Below are positions 33,540 through 45,054 of a stretch of DNA of 64,000 bases, piece by piece; position 1 is the first letter of the stretch, and each line of letters opens with the position of its first letter. Below the pieces are notes generated by a model that saw only the letters and a list, made by a program, of their open reading frames with translations, searched no databases and was not told the DNA's origin. Position numbers and translations under genes: made by a program. Source of the DNA: UBA6489 sp942490775 (lineage in GTDB: Bacteria; Patescibacteriota; Gracilibacteria; BD1-5; UBA6164); NCBI GenBank assembly GCA_942490775.1, contig CALNYL010000013.1, positions 186,001 to 250,000 on the forward strand, read 5' to 3'.

Positions 33540-35260
33540 AAATCAAAATAAACAAACTAGAATTTTCAGGAGAAACAATTCTAAAAGACATAAACTTCAC
33601 CCTAAACAAAACCGATAAAATCTCCATAGTATGACCAAACGGATCAGGAAAAACAACCCTAATGAAAATCCTAACCTCAGAAATACAAAAATACGGCTGA
33701 TTCATAGAAAATGTAGGAAACCTAAGCCTAGGATACCTTCACCAAATCTACTCAGACAATGAAGAAAAACTAGTAAAAGAAGAACTAAGAGAAGCATTTG
33801 AACAAGAACTAAAACTAGAAAAACAAATCAAACAAATAGAAAAACAAATGCAAGAAGAAGAAAATAAATCCCCCCTCCTTGATAAGGAGGGGGCTAGGGG
33901 GTGGTCAATAGAAGAATACACAGAGCTCCTAGAACAATTTAACAACATCTGATGATATGACATAGATAACAAAATACACCAAGTAGCAAACGGAATGAAA
34001 ATCTTAGACCTACTAGAAAAAAAACTAACAGAAGTAAGCTGATGAGAAAGAACAAAAATAGCCTTAGCAAAAATTCTACTAAAATCCCCAGACATATTAT
34101 TTTTAGACGAACCAACAAACTTCATAGATATATCATCAGTAGAATGGCTAGAATCATACCTACAAAACAAATGGAACGGATGATATGTAATAATATCCCA
34201 CGACAGAGAATTTTTAGATAAAACCTGCAACAAAACCTATGAACTACAACCAAAAAGAAACCTAACATTCTATCATACAAACTACTCCAACTATGTACAA
34301 GAAAGAGAAAAAGTAGAAAAAAAGAAAACCGAAGTATGGAAAAGAGAAGAAGAATACCTAATAAAACAAAAAACTCTAGTAAACAGATTTAGAGCAGGTT
34401 CAAGAGCATGATGGGCAAAATCCAGAGAAAAAATGCTAGAAAAAAGAGAAACCATAGACAAACCATTTATCCCAAGAAAACCAAATTTCAAATTCAGATA
34501 TTCAGGATTCACACCAGAAAAAGTTTTAAACCTAAAAGAACTCTTTGTATGAAGAAAAGACCCTCTATTCTTTATAAGAGAAGCAATATTATACAAATGA
34601 CAAAGAATTTGAATAATTTGAGAAAACTGATGCTGAAAATCAACCCTACTAAAAACAATAGTCTGAAAAATAGATATTTTAGACTGAATGTTAGCAAAAT
34701 GAAAAAGTGTAGAAATCACATACTACAGTCAAATGCACGAAGAACTACTAAAAGACAAAACAGTAAGAGAAAACTTTATACACTTTTGACTAGATTTCAC
34801 AAAAGAGCAACTTATATGAATACTAAGTAACTATATATTTGATAAAGAAGACCTAGATAAAAAAGTAAAAAACTTATCAGGATGACAGACATCAAAACTA
34901 CTTTTCGCCATCTTATGACAAAAAGAATCAAACCTATTAATCCTAGACGAACCAACAAACCACCTAGACTACGATACAAGAGAATCTCTAGAAATATCAC
35001 TAAAAGAATATGAATGAGCCATTCTATTTATAAGCCATGACAGATACTTTGTAAATAAACTATCCACCCATATGTGGTTTGTAAAAGAAGGAGAATTAAG
35101 TATATGCTACTGAAACTACGAAGACTACAAATTCAAACTTGAAAACAACATAGATATGGATTTGAATTTATATGACGAAGAAGCGGAACTAAACCTAGTT
35201 CTAGAAGAAAAGATATGAGAAAGACAAGCCAAAAGAATGAGAAAAAAGTTTTCCAAGTAG
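33527..35260 (+). CDS. ABC-F family ATPase
   Basis: 577 residues, two ATPase domains without membrane segments; the ABC-F family acts on the ribosome (translation factor or antibiotic protection). Walker A motifs G-P-N-G-S-G-K-T (36-43) and G-E-N-G-C-G-K-S (365-372); signatures V-S-G-G-E-R and L-S-G-G-Q-T; Walker B L-F-L-D-E-P-T-N-F and L-I-L-D-E-P-T-N-H-L-D; the linker between domains is Lys/Arg/Glu-rich. A palindromic repeat of 36 bases is inserted in frame in domain 1 (33869-33904). Overlaps the preceding zinc-ribbon fragment. Confidence 0.92.
33869..33904 (+). repeat. Palindromic repeat inserted in frame in ABC-F gene
   Basis: CCCCCCTCCTT-GATA-AGGAGGGGG plus CTAGGGGGTGG, 36 bases = 12 codons, read as S-P-L-L-D-K-E-G-A-R-G-W. 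GC content is far above its surroundings. It belongs to the CCCTCCTT...AAGGAGGG intergenic repeat type. It sits in a Glu/Lys-rich stretch after the first Walker A, where an insertion may be tolerated. Confidence 0.85.
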
Positions 35261-35325
35261 TACTTGTAGGGGCAATACCTTGTGTTTGCCCTGAATTAAT
35301 TAATTGCATTTGTGTTTGCCCTAAT
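35261..35325. repeat. GTAGGGGCA-type dispersed repeat, copy 1
   Basis: TTGTAGGGGCAATACCTTGT and TGTTTGCCCT words repeated; the same words occur at 41735-41880. No ORF; lies between converging genes. Confidence 0.75.
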
Positions 35326-35353
35326 ATCCACTGCTGAAAAGATAAGTTAAAAC

Positions 35354-37414
35354 CTACTTATAGTAAAAATCCTTATACAATCAAACTTCATCAATAAAGT
35401 CAGAATCTCATACAATTTCTAAATTATAATCCCTTATTCAAGCCTGTTTATAAAACATAAAATCATATTTATTACAATTTTTATTTTCTAAAGAATAATC
35501 TAGATTAAACTTAGAAATTTCTCACTTTTTAGTTTTTACAAAAAATTCAGCCACTTTAAAATCTTTATAATCATATACAGCTAAACCAGATTTACCTTTT
35601 ATAACTGCATCACTTGGTAATAAAACTCTGATAAATTGATTATTATCCCCCTGTCACTGTATTCCTAAAAACTTTTCAGTATTATCTAAATCATACTTTT
35701 TAAATAAATCTTTTACTCTATCTTTATCTTTCTGAGAAAAAGTATGCTTTGAAATTATTTCTAAATTTGTTTCTATATCACAGTTATCTTTTATAGTTAC
35801 CACCTTTTTGAAATCTCTTTCTATATATCTATCAGACTTATTTCAAGATATAGAAGTAAATACAGGATAAGAAAAATCAACAGTTTTTGAGAAATCTATA
35901 TCAGAAACTAATCATAATTCTTTCAAAAAATTATTTTCTACTTCATCAAAAGAGTAAAATATAATATCTCTTTTTTCTACACTATCTTGAATTATTTTTA
36001 GATAAGTTAAATAATCTCAATCAGTTTTTAATTTCTTTATAAATACCTCTATAAAATCAAAAAGAATTTTTTTAGGAGTCCCTGTTTTTCAGACTTTATA
36101 TATCTTTGACTCTACAAGTGTAGAGATAATTTCTGAAAAATTCTCAGAACTTATATTTTCTCATAAATCTTCAAATTTTACTTCTCAAGTTTTATCTAAA
36201 AAATCTAATAAAATATTTTGATTTATATAAATTATACCATCTATATCATAATTTATTTTATCCATAAATGATTTTATAGCATCAGAAGACTTTTTTGTCT
36301 CAATGTAATAATTAGCATCTCTAAGCCAAAAGTTTGTTGCCAATCTATTTATTCATCTAGGGGCTGGAGTTAATTCATAATCTGTATTTTTTAAGTCCCA
36401 CTCATAAGCATATATATCTCTTTTCTCAAAACTATCTATCTTTCACTTAAATATTTTTATAACTCACATACTTCACATAAAACCTCACATAGGTCTTATT
36501 TCATCTGAATTTTGAAATGCTATTAAATAAGTTTTTGTTTCATTATTTCATAATAAATTTAGTAAAGAATCAAAATTATTATTTACTAAATTACTATATT
36601 TTAAAAGTAAATCAAGTCTTCATATTTGTTTATTTAAACTATTCTCTAGAGAAATATCTCAAAGAGAATGAATTTCTTTAAAGTGAGCAGTTGCAATTTT
36701 TAAGTCATTATTAATTATAAAAAATTCCTCTTTTAGATTTAAGAGCAATCAAGTTAGCCTTATTTCCTCTATTTTATTTTTATCAATAAAAACTAAAACC
36801 TTATCATAGATACTTAATCCATCATCTAAAGCTTTAGTTATATATTTTCATCATTTTATTATATTATAAGCATTATTTATCTGCAAAGTATCTAAAAAAG
36901 AAAATGGGAAAAACACTATATCAGAGATAGAAAAATCAAATTTTGCATCATTTACTTGTTTCTTTACAAACTCAATATCATGAGGTTTTTCTTTTATTTC
37001 TATAAGTCTTTGGTATCCTAATTTAACTCTAAATTCTACAAAGTTTTTACTCCAGAATCATAGAATTCAGAATATAATTAGAAAGAAGAATAAATATAAA
37101 GGTAATAATTTCTTTTTATACAACTTTTTAATCTTATGTGTTTTTTTAAGCTTTTTACTAGATTTCTTAATAATTTTATGAGATAGTTTTTTTATATAAG
37201 TAAATAAACTATTTATAATCTTTTTTATTCTTTTTGATATAGGAATATTATTTAGTTTTATAGGATTTTTGAGATTATTTAATTTATCTATTCTAGAAAG
37301 AGCATCAAAGTTAATAGTTTCATTTTTTGAAAGTTTTAATTTAGCACTTTTAAAAATGATATCATCAAAAGTTGTTTCAAATATCTTTTGTGTTTTTCTT
37401 TGATAGTTTACTAA
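35354..37414 (-). CDS. DUF4012-domain membrane protein, start unclear
   Basis: About 685 codons. A cytoplasmic Lys-rich N-terminus precedes one membrane helix (L-P-L-Y-L-F-F-L-I-I-F-G-I-L-G-F-W), then a large extracytoplasmic part with Y-L-I-A-F-Q-N-S-D-E-I-R-P-M-G-G-F-M-G-S, the DUF4012 hallmark (F-Q-N-x-x-E-x-R-P-x-G-G-F). DUF4012 proteins are widespread in Patescibacteria and look like cell-surface assembly factors (LCP-like). No ATG is present in the first 90 codons after the upstream stop, so translation may start in another frame: the gene is probably the rest of the repeat protein at 37492-38326, separated by frameshifts. Confidence 0.75.
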
Positions 37415-37491
37415 CTAGTTTAAAAAACTTGTTTTTTTCCTCAAGATTATATTTTTAAATTTGTCTTTAGATTTTCGGTGTTAATTTTTGA

Positions 37492-38326
37492 TTATTTTTC
37501 TTTTAGTTTTAAAGAAATATTTTGAGCTTTTCATTTTATTTTAATATCGTCACTTCCTTCTTTTAAATCTCTAGTATTATCTTTAGTTAATTTTTTAACT
37601 AAAGATTCTTCTATCTTTTTAACCTGTAAAACTATATCGTCACTTCCTTCTTTTAAATCTCTAGTATTATCTTTAGTTAATTCTTTAACTAAGTATTCCT
37701 CTATCTTTTTAACCTGCAAAACTATATCGTCACTTCCTTCTTTTAAATCTCTAGTATTATCTTTAGTTAATTTTTTAACTAAAGATTCTTCTATCTTTTT
37801 AACTTCGTAAAACTATATCGTCACTTCATTCTTTTAAATCTCTAGTATTATCTTTAGTTAATTTTTTAACTAAAGATTCTTCTATCTTTTTAACCTGCAA
37901 AACTATATCGTCACTTCATTCTTTTAAATCTCTAGTATTATCTTTAGTTAATTCTTTAACTAAAGATTCTTCTATCTTTTTAACCTGCAAAACTATATCA
38001 TCACTTCATTCTTTTAAATCTCTAGTATTATCTTTAGTTAATTTTTTAACTAAAGATTCTTCTATCTTTTTAACCTGTAAAACTATATCGTCACTTCCTT
38101 CTTTTAAATCTATAATACTATTATGCCTCAATTTACTAACTAAAAGAGTTTTCTTTTTTTTCTTTTTTTTCTTTTTTTCTTTTAAAAATATATCTTTTAA
38201 TCCTCTTTTTAAATCATTTGTACTTTTTTCTAATAACTCATTTTTAACAAAAGCATAACTTTTTCATCACAAATCTTTTAAATTTATGTTCTCATCAAGA
38301 TTTGTAAAGATATCGTTTAGTTTCAT
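37492..38326 (-). pseudogene. 30-residue tandem-repeat protein with frameshift
   Basis: Starts with ATG at 38326 (M-K-L-N-D-I-F-T-N-L-D-E), continues through a Lys-only tract (about ten Lys near 38155-38180), then seven near-identical 30-residue repeats (D-D-I-V-L-Q-V-K-K-I-E-E-S-L-V-K-x-L-T-K), all charged helix. One repeat (around 37802-37815) carries one extra base, which ends the frame; the remaining three repeats run in another frame to TAA at 37492. Repeats are likely coiled coil. A slipped-strand switch in a surface protein is possible. Confidence 0.65.
37544..38150. repeat. 90-bp direct tandem repeat, 7 copies
   Basis: Unit begins ATATCGTCACTTCC; starts at 37544, 37634, 37724, 37815, 37905, 37995 and 38085, i.e. 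90 bp apart except one 91-bp unit that contains the extra base. Copies are over 90% alike by eye, so expansion is recent. Not a CRISPR: there are no spacers. Confidence 0.92.
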
Positions 38327-38489
38327 AAAAATTTATTGTACAAATATTTGAAAATTTACTATTGTTATCATAATAAGAATAAAGTATTTTTTTTCAAAAT
38401 AAAAAAATACTTTAAATTTAAGTTTGCTATTAAAAAAATGACTTCTGTTGATTACAGAAATCATCTTATAAAATCTAAATATTTTTTTG

Positions 38490-39178
38490 TCTATTTCTCA
38501 TAAGAACAATTTCTATATTTTCGACTAAATATACGAGTTTTTATATCTTCATCTCAAATATAATTATCCTCTAATAACTTATAATACTTATTAAAATTAT
38601 CACAATCATTTTTATAATCATAAAAATTTAATAGTATTAAATAGCCATTAACAAAATTTTTATCATGTTCTATAATCTTTTCTCAAAGTATTTTCTTTTC
38701 ATTTTCCATTTCATCTCTGTAACCATCTATGTTTATAGCAACATTTGAATAATAATTTGCTTTATCAGATAAAAATTGTAATGTTTTTTCTTTTGTATTT
38801 TTTACATCTTCTATATCTTGTTTTTCAAACTCTGAATTTAGGATTTTACAAAATTTCTTATCTATTAAATCTATAGTAGGATTTTCAACAGTTAATTTAT
38901 CGCAACCTATTCATTTATATCATAAATACCTAACATTAATAAATGCGGTATTCTTATCATTAGGGTAATATTTGTTTATAAGGTTAATAATATCTTGTTT
39001 TTTTTTCATTTTCCATAAAATTTAACAGAAATCAAAAAGATTCACGGTCAGAATTTCTGATTATAAAATTCATTTTATAATCAAGATTATTAAGATAATT
39101 TTTAAGAAGATTTTTACCTTTTTCAAAACTTTGATGATTTAAAAGTATTCAAGATTTTGTATAAATAATAGAGTATTC
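38490..39178 (-). pseudogene. Helical repeat-like protein, 5' end lost, frameshifted at A10
   Basis: A frame of ~165 codons ends at TAG 38490; a run of ten T on the plus strand (38997-39006) separates it from ~55 codons of like composition in another frame reaching back to the MITE at 39179. Contents are helical with Tyr/Phe/Asn, TPR-like in spacing (Y-Y-S-N-V-A-I-N-I ... F-V-N-G-Y-L-I-L-L-N-F-Y-D-Y) though I cannot assign it. No start codon remains; MITE C lies where the 5' end should be, and the signal-peptide gene on its other side may be the missing front part. Confidence 0.55.
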
Positions 39179-39294
39179 TATACTAAGCCTATTTAAAATT
39201 TTTGATTTTCCGGCTTGTCAACAGAGGGTTTTAACCCTTTGCAATAAGCAAATAATATATTTTAAATTCCGATTTTCTAAGAAGGCTTAGTATA
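39179..39294 (-). mobile_element. MITE family 1, copy C
   Basis: TATACTAAGCC ... GGCTTAGTATA. The flanks GAGTATT and AATACTC extend the palindrome. The stop codon of the next gene (39287-39289) is inside the element, so insertion probably cut a gene. Confidence 0.9.
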
Positions 39295-39679
39295 AATACT
39301 CTTTATCAATCAATGAAATATCATTTTTTTCTAATGCCTCATTAAGTTTTGAGAGTTCTTCTTGATCTGTAAAGGATTCTTTCCTAATATTTTCTACTAG
39401 TAATTTTATTTCTGATGATACATCTTGTTCATAAAATTTTTCATTTTTGAATTTATAGTTTATGTAGTTATTAACTTCTCTTAATATAATTTGATCATTT
39501 AAATTTTTTCTTCTTTTCATTAAACTCTCTATTTTATAGTTTAATGCTTCTAGTTTATCAGGATTATTTTCATAGATTACATCTATCTTTTGAAATAAGT
39601 TGTCCATATTATAAGCAAAAGAATTTGATATACCAAAAATAGAAATAAAAACAATGAAAACCAAAACTAATTTTTTCAT
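39287..39679 (-). CDS. Secreted helical protein, C-terminus supplied by a MITE
   Basis: 130 residues: signal peptide (M-K-K-L-V-L-V-F-I-V-F-I-S-I-F-G) and ~105 residues of charged helix. The last three codons and the TAA lie within MITE C, so the original gene was longer. Continuing beyond the MITE, the 38490-39178 remnant has compatible orientation and could be its severed 3' part. No TGA codons in this ORF. Function unknown. Confidence 0.6.
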   Translation of the reverse strand: MKKLVLVFIVFISIFGISNSFAYNMDNLFQKIDVIYENNPDKLEALNYKIESLMKRRKNLNDQIILREVNNYINYKFKNEKFYEQDVSSEIKLLVENIRKESFTDQEELSKLNEALEKNDISLIDKEYLY

Positions 39680-39705
39680 ACTAAAAAATAATTTATTAAA
39701 ATATT

Positions 39706-39821
39706 TATACTAAGCCTATTTAGAATTTTTGATTTTCTGGCTTGTCAACAGGGGGTTTTAACCCTTTACAATAAGCAAATAATATATTTTAAATTCCGAT
39801 TTTCTAAGAAGGCTTAGTATA
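39706..39821 (-). mobile_element. MITE family 1, copy D
   Basis: Nearly identical to copy C, 27 bp upstream of the start of the 39287-39679 gene, so that short gene is bracketed by two MITEs in the same orientation 412 bp apart. Confidence 0.9.
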
Positions 39822-39860
39822 CATTCACATACTAATCAATACAAAGCAAAAATCAAATTC

Positions 39861-41696
39861 TTATCTCCAACTATCACAATCTACAGAAAAGTCTTCTGCA
39901 CTTCTTGAAAAATTAATAATGCTATATCTAAGTGAATCACCATCAATTCTATAAACTATCCCCATTCAATCCAGAGTCTCTTCAAGATACTGATCAAATA
40001 TAAAATTTCATAGAGAATAAAAAATAGGAACTCATTTATAAACTTCATAATTTCAAACAACATGGGGGTGATGTCATACTATCATATCAACCCCAGCATC
40101 AATAAACTTATATGCTAAATCTTGCTGATGAGGAGTATTAGTTTCCTTATATTCTAATCACCAATGTATATTTAGAATTACTTTATATCATTCAAGTTTC
40201 AGTTGTTTTATTATAGCAATTTTATCTTCTAATTTCCAAGAATAAGTAGTGTCATTTATTCAGATAAAAGCTAATTTAAATCCATTTTTCTCAACTTTTA
40301 ATATATTTGATTCACTACCTCTTCATTCTCCAAAATAATTTAGATTTTTATTTTCCAGAATTTCTTTCATTTTAGAGAAACATTTATTTCAATAATCATA
40401 AGAATGGTTATTAGCAACATCAAAAAGATTTATTCAAACTTCTTTAAAGTAATCTAAATTGTTAGGTTTTGTTAAAAATCTAACTGTTTTTTCTGATTCA
40501 ACTGTATCTTTTTCTTCACAAACTGCTGTTTCAAGATTTATTCAAACATAATCAAAAGAATAAAAAAGCCTATTTTTCCAGTATCTGATATCATTATTTG
40601 TATCTTTATTCTGATAAAAACATTCAAGATATTTTTTCTTGTCCTTATATGAAGCAGGAATATTATTTTCTTGTGTTTCTTTATAAGTAAAACCTCTAGT
40701 TAGGTGACTGTCTCAAAAGAACATTCAATAAACTCAACTAGAAATTTCTCAACTACCAGTATTTATTTTTTCATAACCATTGGTGTTATCTAAAAAGGCT
40801 ATATTTTCAGATTTTATCTGAGTCTTTTCTTTATTATTTCAACTTATAAATTCTCAAAATATATGAGATGTATTTTCATATAATATATTCTTTCAAACTA
40901 TGTCAGAAGAAGAAGTTCTATTTTGTAGTTTGAAAATGTTTTTTTGATTATAACTTGCCAAGCTTTTATTTAAAAATAAACAATTAGGGCAATCTACTTC
41001 TGCTATTTCAAAATCTTTTTTATTTAATTCTTCAATTGTTTTCATATCATGAAAAATAGCGACTTTTTCAAAAACATGATGAGAGAAATCCACAGATGAA
41101 ATAAATAGAGTGTTTCATTTTCAGAAATCATAGTCTTTTATTTTTTCTAAAACTTCTTTCGTCTCTTTAAAATCATTATTAGTTTCTATTCTTAAAACTA
41201 CAGGGTAAACCTTTTTATAGTTTGGAAAATATTTATTTATAAACTTAAAATGTTCTCATATTCCATGTTCTCAAACTAAAAAATAATCTTTATCGGTTTC
41301 ATAATCAGCTAGGTCATAAAGATTTGATTTTTCATATTGATAAAAATCTAGTTTTCATCAATTTATACAGTTTTTTTCTTTGGGTTCAATTCATTGGTTA
41401 CCAAAACAATAAGCTCAATCTTCTCTAAAGGATTCTAAAAAAGAGGTACCATTTCAAAAATGATTAGGGGATATTATAACTACATTTTTAATGTTTTTAT
41501 ATTTTTGGCTTATATTTTGGTAGAAGCTATCTATATTTTTACTTGTAATTGAGTGATGGGGAATAACTACAAAGTAGTTTTCTGATTTTCCACCATCAGG
41601 TAGTATATTTTCTAAATCTAATTTTCAATATAAAACAAGCATACCGATAGTAAAAATCAGTATGCTCATAATTATTAGTTTTAATTTGTTTTGCAT
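39861..41696 (-). CDS. Memo-domain and CapA-domain fusion protein
   Basis: 611 residues with an N-terminal membrane anchor. Residues ~45-290 match the AmmeMemoRadiSam system protein B (Memo) fold: V-V-I-P-H-H-S near the start, I-I-S-P-N-H-F, and S-S-V-D-F-S-H-H, providing the expected His and Asp metal-site candidates. Residues ~340-600 match the CapA/PgsA metallophosphatase-like family: F-F-G-D-S-H-L-T-R-G, G-I-N-L-E-T-A, L-F-D-V-A-N-N-H-S and G-H-H-P-H-V-V-G. CapA domains act in surface polymer handling. The combination in one chain, outside the membrane, is unusual. Many TGA-Gly at invariant positions. Confidence 0.8.
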
Positions 41697-41734
41697 TTAA
41701 AATATTTTTTAATTTTTATAGTTTTGTTATTGAA

Positions 41735-41880
41735 GTATAGGGTGAACACATAGGTTCACCCCTACACTATAAAATATGATTGTAGGGGCAATACCTTGTG
41801 TTTGCCCTCATTGAATTATCCTACATTTGTAGGGGCAGACCTATGTGTCTGCCCTGTTTCTATGCATATGTCTGCCCATT
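41735..41880. repeat. GTAGGGGCA-type dispersed repeats, cluster
   Basis: Three hairpin words in tandem: GTGAACACATAGGTTCACC, TGTAGGGGCAATACCTTGTG with TTTGCCCT, and TGTAGGGGCAGACCTATGTG with TCTGCCC. The type occurs in unrelated bacteria. The ORF visible on the plus strand here is repeat sequence, not a gene. Confidence 0.85.
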
Positions 41881-41886
41881 CAGGTT

Positions 41887-44022
41887 TTAATAAACAAAAT
41901 ATTCTCCCTCTTTTTCTAAAACTCCTCCCCATTCAAATACTTCATAGTCGTTATTTCATCTATCAAATCTTTTTATTAAATCTTTATCAAAACTATCTCA
42001 TACTTTGCTATATAAAAAGCTTTCTTTTTCTTTTGTAAGAGTTTCTAGTTCATAGCTATCAAGCAATACTCTAAACTCGTTTTCAGGTTCTCTAGAGAAA
42101 TTTAGCTTAACCATTTCTTCCAAATCTTCTTTGTACTTAAAGCTTACAAAATAGTATTTATCTTCATCATATTTTGGTACCCAATATTCTAAGAAGTCTT
42201 TTTTCTCTTTTTCATTAAAGTTTATTTTATCCAGTTTGTCATTAAAAAACTCTTCTATATTTTCTCATAAAACTATCCATCAGTTTTCATTATTTTGATA
42301 TCATTTTACTTTTATTGCATAGTATAAATAATCGTAGCTTTCTCAATCAACTTCTACTTTTCAGTCTTTTGAACTAAATTTCCAAGTGTCTTTAGAGCTG
42401 AAATCAGGAATGGTTTTAGTAAAGTAATTTCATTTTTCATAATCTATTGTTAGTGTATTTTTTGAACTATCTTTATCATAAACATAAACAGCTGGTTTAC
42501 ACATTTCAGCGAAGGATACTATTTCATAAGGAGAAACCGTATAAAATAAATAATTTCATTTATCATCAAATTTTTTAATTTTAAAAATTGGTAAATCTTT
42601 TTCTTCTATAGATTTTATTCTTCCTCCATCTCATCAAATTAATCATACACCTTCATTACTTATGTAATAAGAAGCAATTTCTTGTGTAAGATCTAAGTTA
42701 GTAATATAATTTTCTCAATTTCTTTCTGATATTGAAGAATTATCTAGGTTTTCAATGTTAATAATATTTTGGGGTTGCTCAAAGTCGGCTTCATACATTG
42801 CATATAAGTCTTCATTTACTTTTAATACATATTTTTTAAAAATTCTTTCTTTTCCTTTGTAACTTTCATTATAAATTTCTCTTTTAACAAAAGATATAAA
42901 ATCATCAGAAGAAGAAAAAATATCACCTGAATTAATAATGAATTTAGTATCATTTATACTAGTTCTACTTGCTTTTTCTTTAAAATTAAGTTTTAAATCC
43001 CAAGTGTAGTTTCCTATTTTTATATTTTCTGATAAGTTTTTTATTTTATTATAAATCTCAGGCTCTTCTAATAAAATACTATTAGAATCTATTTGCTTTC
43101 AGTATAAATCAAAAAATTGCTGTTTTGTTGTTGTTCATCAACAACCTAAAGACTCATATGTTTTCAAATAATAATTTCAGTATTTTTTTACTTTTGTATA
43201 ACTATTTTGCAGTCAAGAATCTGTGATCTTTTTTATATAACTTTTATCTTTATTATAAATTGAATAGTTATTTGGGTATTCTTCATAATAGGCTTTTTCT
43301 TGTGAAATTCATCACATTCATTCAAAATATTGTACATACTTATCTCATTTATTTATTATTCCATTTCACTCCTCATTTAAACAAACATCTAAAACACAAT
43401 AATCCCCCGATAATGGAACAATATTTTGAGTTGTGTTTCATTCTGTATTACTCACAGCCTTTTCAGCAATACTAAAAATCCATCATCTTTTAGCTTCTGT
43501 ATTGTAGTCAGAAAAGCTAGAATTTAAGATTCTTGCTTTAATGGCAGCAGAGATATATCCTTCCCAACTATCACTGTCTGGCTCTATTCCTCTTCACTTC
43601 ATCACAAATTTCAAAGCCTCAGCTTTTGTAACTCTAGAATTAGGATTAAAATCATCATTAGCAGATATCATCCCAGTTTTAAGGGCAGGTTCAGCATAGT
43701 AACAAGCCCAATCAGTTTTAGAACCAATATTAGGTAAATCATTAAATTTATTACCAGAACATTCAGCTTTTGATTCAAAATTAATAGATGTTCAATCTAG
43801 GTCTCATTTCATTCTCATCATAATTTTTAAAATCTCTCTTCTAGAAATAGTATCTGATAGTCTATATGAATCAGTATTATCAGAGTTATCATTGATAACT
43901 CCTCTAGAAGCTAAAAAATTAGCTGCTTCTAATTCTGTATAGTCAGCATTAACAGGGAATAGTGCAAAAGACAATATTATCAAGATAATCAACATACTGG
44001 CTATTTGTTTTAGTGGTTTCAT
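41887..44022 (-). CDS. SLH-domain surface protein
   Basis: 711 residues. Signal peptide (M-K-P-L-K-Q-I-A-S-M-L-I-I-L-I-I-L-S-F), then S-layer-homology-like repeats at ~25-180 (E-A-A-N-F-L-A-S-R-G-V-I ... S-R-R-E-I-L-K ... F-N-P-N-S-R-V-T-K-A-E-A-L-K-F), which anchor proteins to cell-wall polymers. The remaining ~500 residues are Asp/Lys/Tyr-rich with no named domain. Two decayed copies of the SLH half lie upstream at 45055-45603 and 47130-47600, so this is the surviving member of a tandem family. Confidence 0.82.
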
Positions 44023-44074
44023 AGTAAAATTGTTATAAAAATAAAAAGTACAAAGTTATTATACTAATTCAATG

Positions 44075-44191
44075 TATACTAAGCCTATTTAAAATTTTTG
44101 ATTTTTTCAGCTTGTCAACAGAGGGTTTTAACCCTTTGCAATAAGCAAATAATATATTTTAAATTCTAATTTTCTAATAAGGCTTAGTATA
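44075..44191 (-). mobile_element. MITE family 1, copy E
   Basis: TATACTAAGCCTATTTAAAA ... AAGGCTTAGTATA. Located 53 bp upstream of the SLH gene start; it could separate that gene from its promoter or add one. Confidence 0.9.
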
Positions 44192-44236
44192 AGAATGATG
44201 TAAGAATTATATTTTTTAATATATTTTGAGAATTTT

Positions 44237-44926
44237 CTATTCTATAGAGAAAGAATCTGTCCATTCTAGATTTTTCACGAAATTTAGAATCAATTGTTTT
44301 TTCTCATCATTATTATATGCTCATGTGTTTAAAAATTGTATAGTTATTTCTGAAAAGTAAGGATTTTCAGGAATGTTTGTTGTTAATATAAATGTATCAA
44401 CTCTATTATAATAATCTACAAAGTATGTTCATTTCTGATTGAAAATATCTAATTCAAAAACATTGTTTCAATTTTCTTTTAGTATTTTATATGGATCTCA
44501 CATTCACATTATTCCATTTGAAAGTACAATTTTATAAGGAAAGTTTCAATTCATTAAATTTTCTTTTTCTTTGAGGGTAAGTCATTCTTTAAATTTGTAT
44601 TTTATTGTAAAGTTAAATTCTCAGATTGTTTCATTTTTTAACTCTTGAATCGAATTTAATACTTGATCTTGTTTTAGTATTTTATTATATAAAAATTCAA
44701 AGTTTGAGTTATTTTTTTTTCAAATAGCTAGAAATCAAAATTTGTTATTTTTGATTTCTATATTATACTCTTCATTTGTTAAGTTATTATATATTGAACT
44801 GAGAATCATAGGGTCTAAAATACTTGATTTGTATAACCATATTCCATAGAAGTTATTTCACATAGGATATATGTCTAGACCTATACCGTAATCGGAAGGA
44901 TTGATTATATCCGGATTACAGGGCAT
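44237..44926 (-). CDS. Hypothetical protein, C-terminal piece of an SLH-family copy
   Basis: 229 residues from an ATG at 44926, with ten TGA-Gly codons; an Asn/Lys/Phe-rich beta-like protein (D-I-Y-P-M-G-N-N-F-Y-G-I-W-L-Y ... S-I-E). The frame upstream (44927-45050) has coding-like pieces in another frame, and then a decayed SLH module follows. It is therefore likely to be the distal part of the second SLH gene copy that still has an open frame. No signal peptide. Translation is uncertain. Confidence 0.5.
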
Positions 44927-45054
44927 ATTTTTTATTAAATAGTTGATTTATTTTTTCACAGTCTTTTTTTGAATCACTTGTAAAGAGTTTCATAAAAATC
45001 AAAGTCCATAGTAATTTGCTATTTTTACTTTGTATTTAGTTCACTATTATTTTC

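Noticed and set aside
34291..34830. Long ORFs antisense to or out of frame with the ABC-F gene
   Set aside because: They are shadows of the ABC-F coding region, which shows all family motifs in its own frame under code 25.
37544..38150. CRISPR-like regular repeat array
   Set aside because: The 90-bp units are directly adjacent with no variable spacers and are translated as 30-residue protein repeats.
41796..42038. 80-codon ORF on the plus strand over repeats
   Set aside because: Its first half is the GTAGGGGCA-type palindromic repeat and its second half is antisense to the SLH gene's 3' end.
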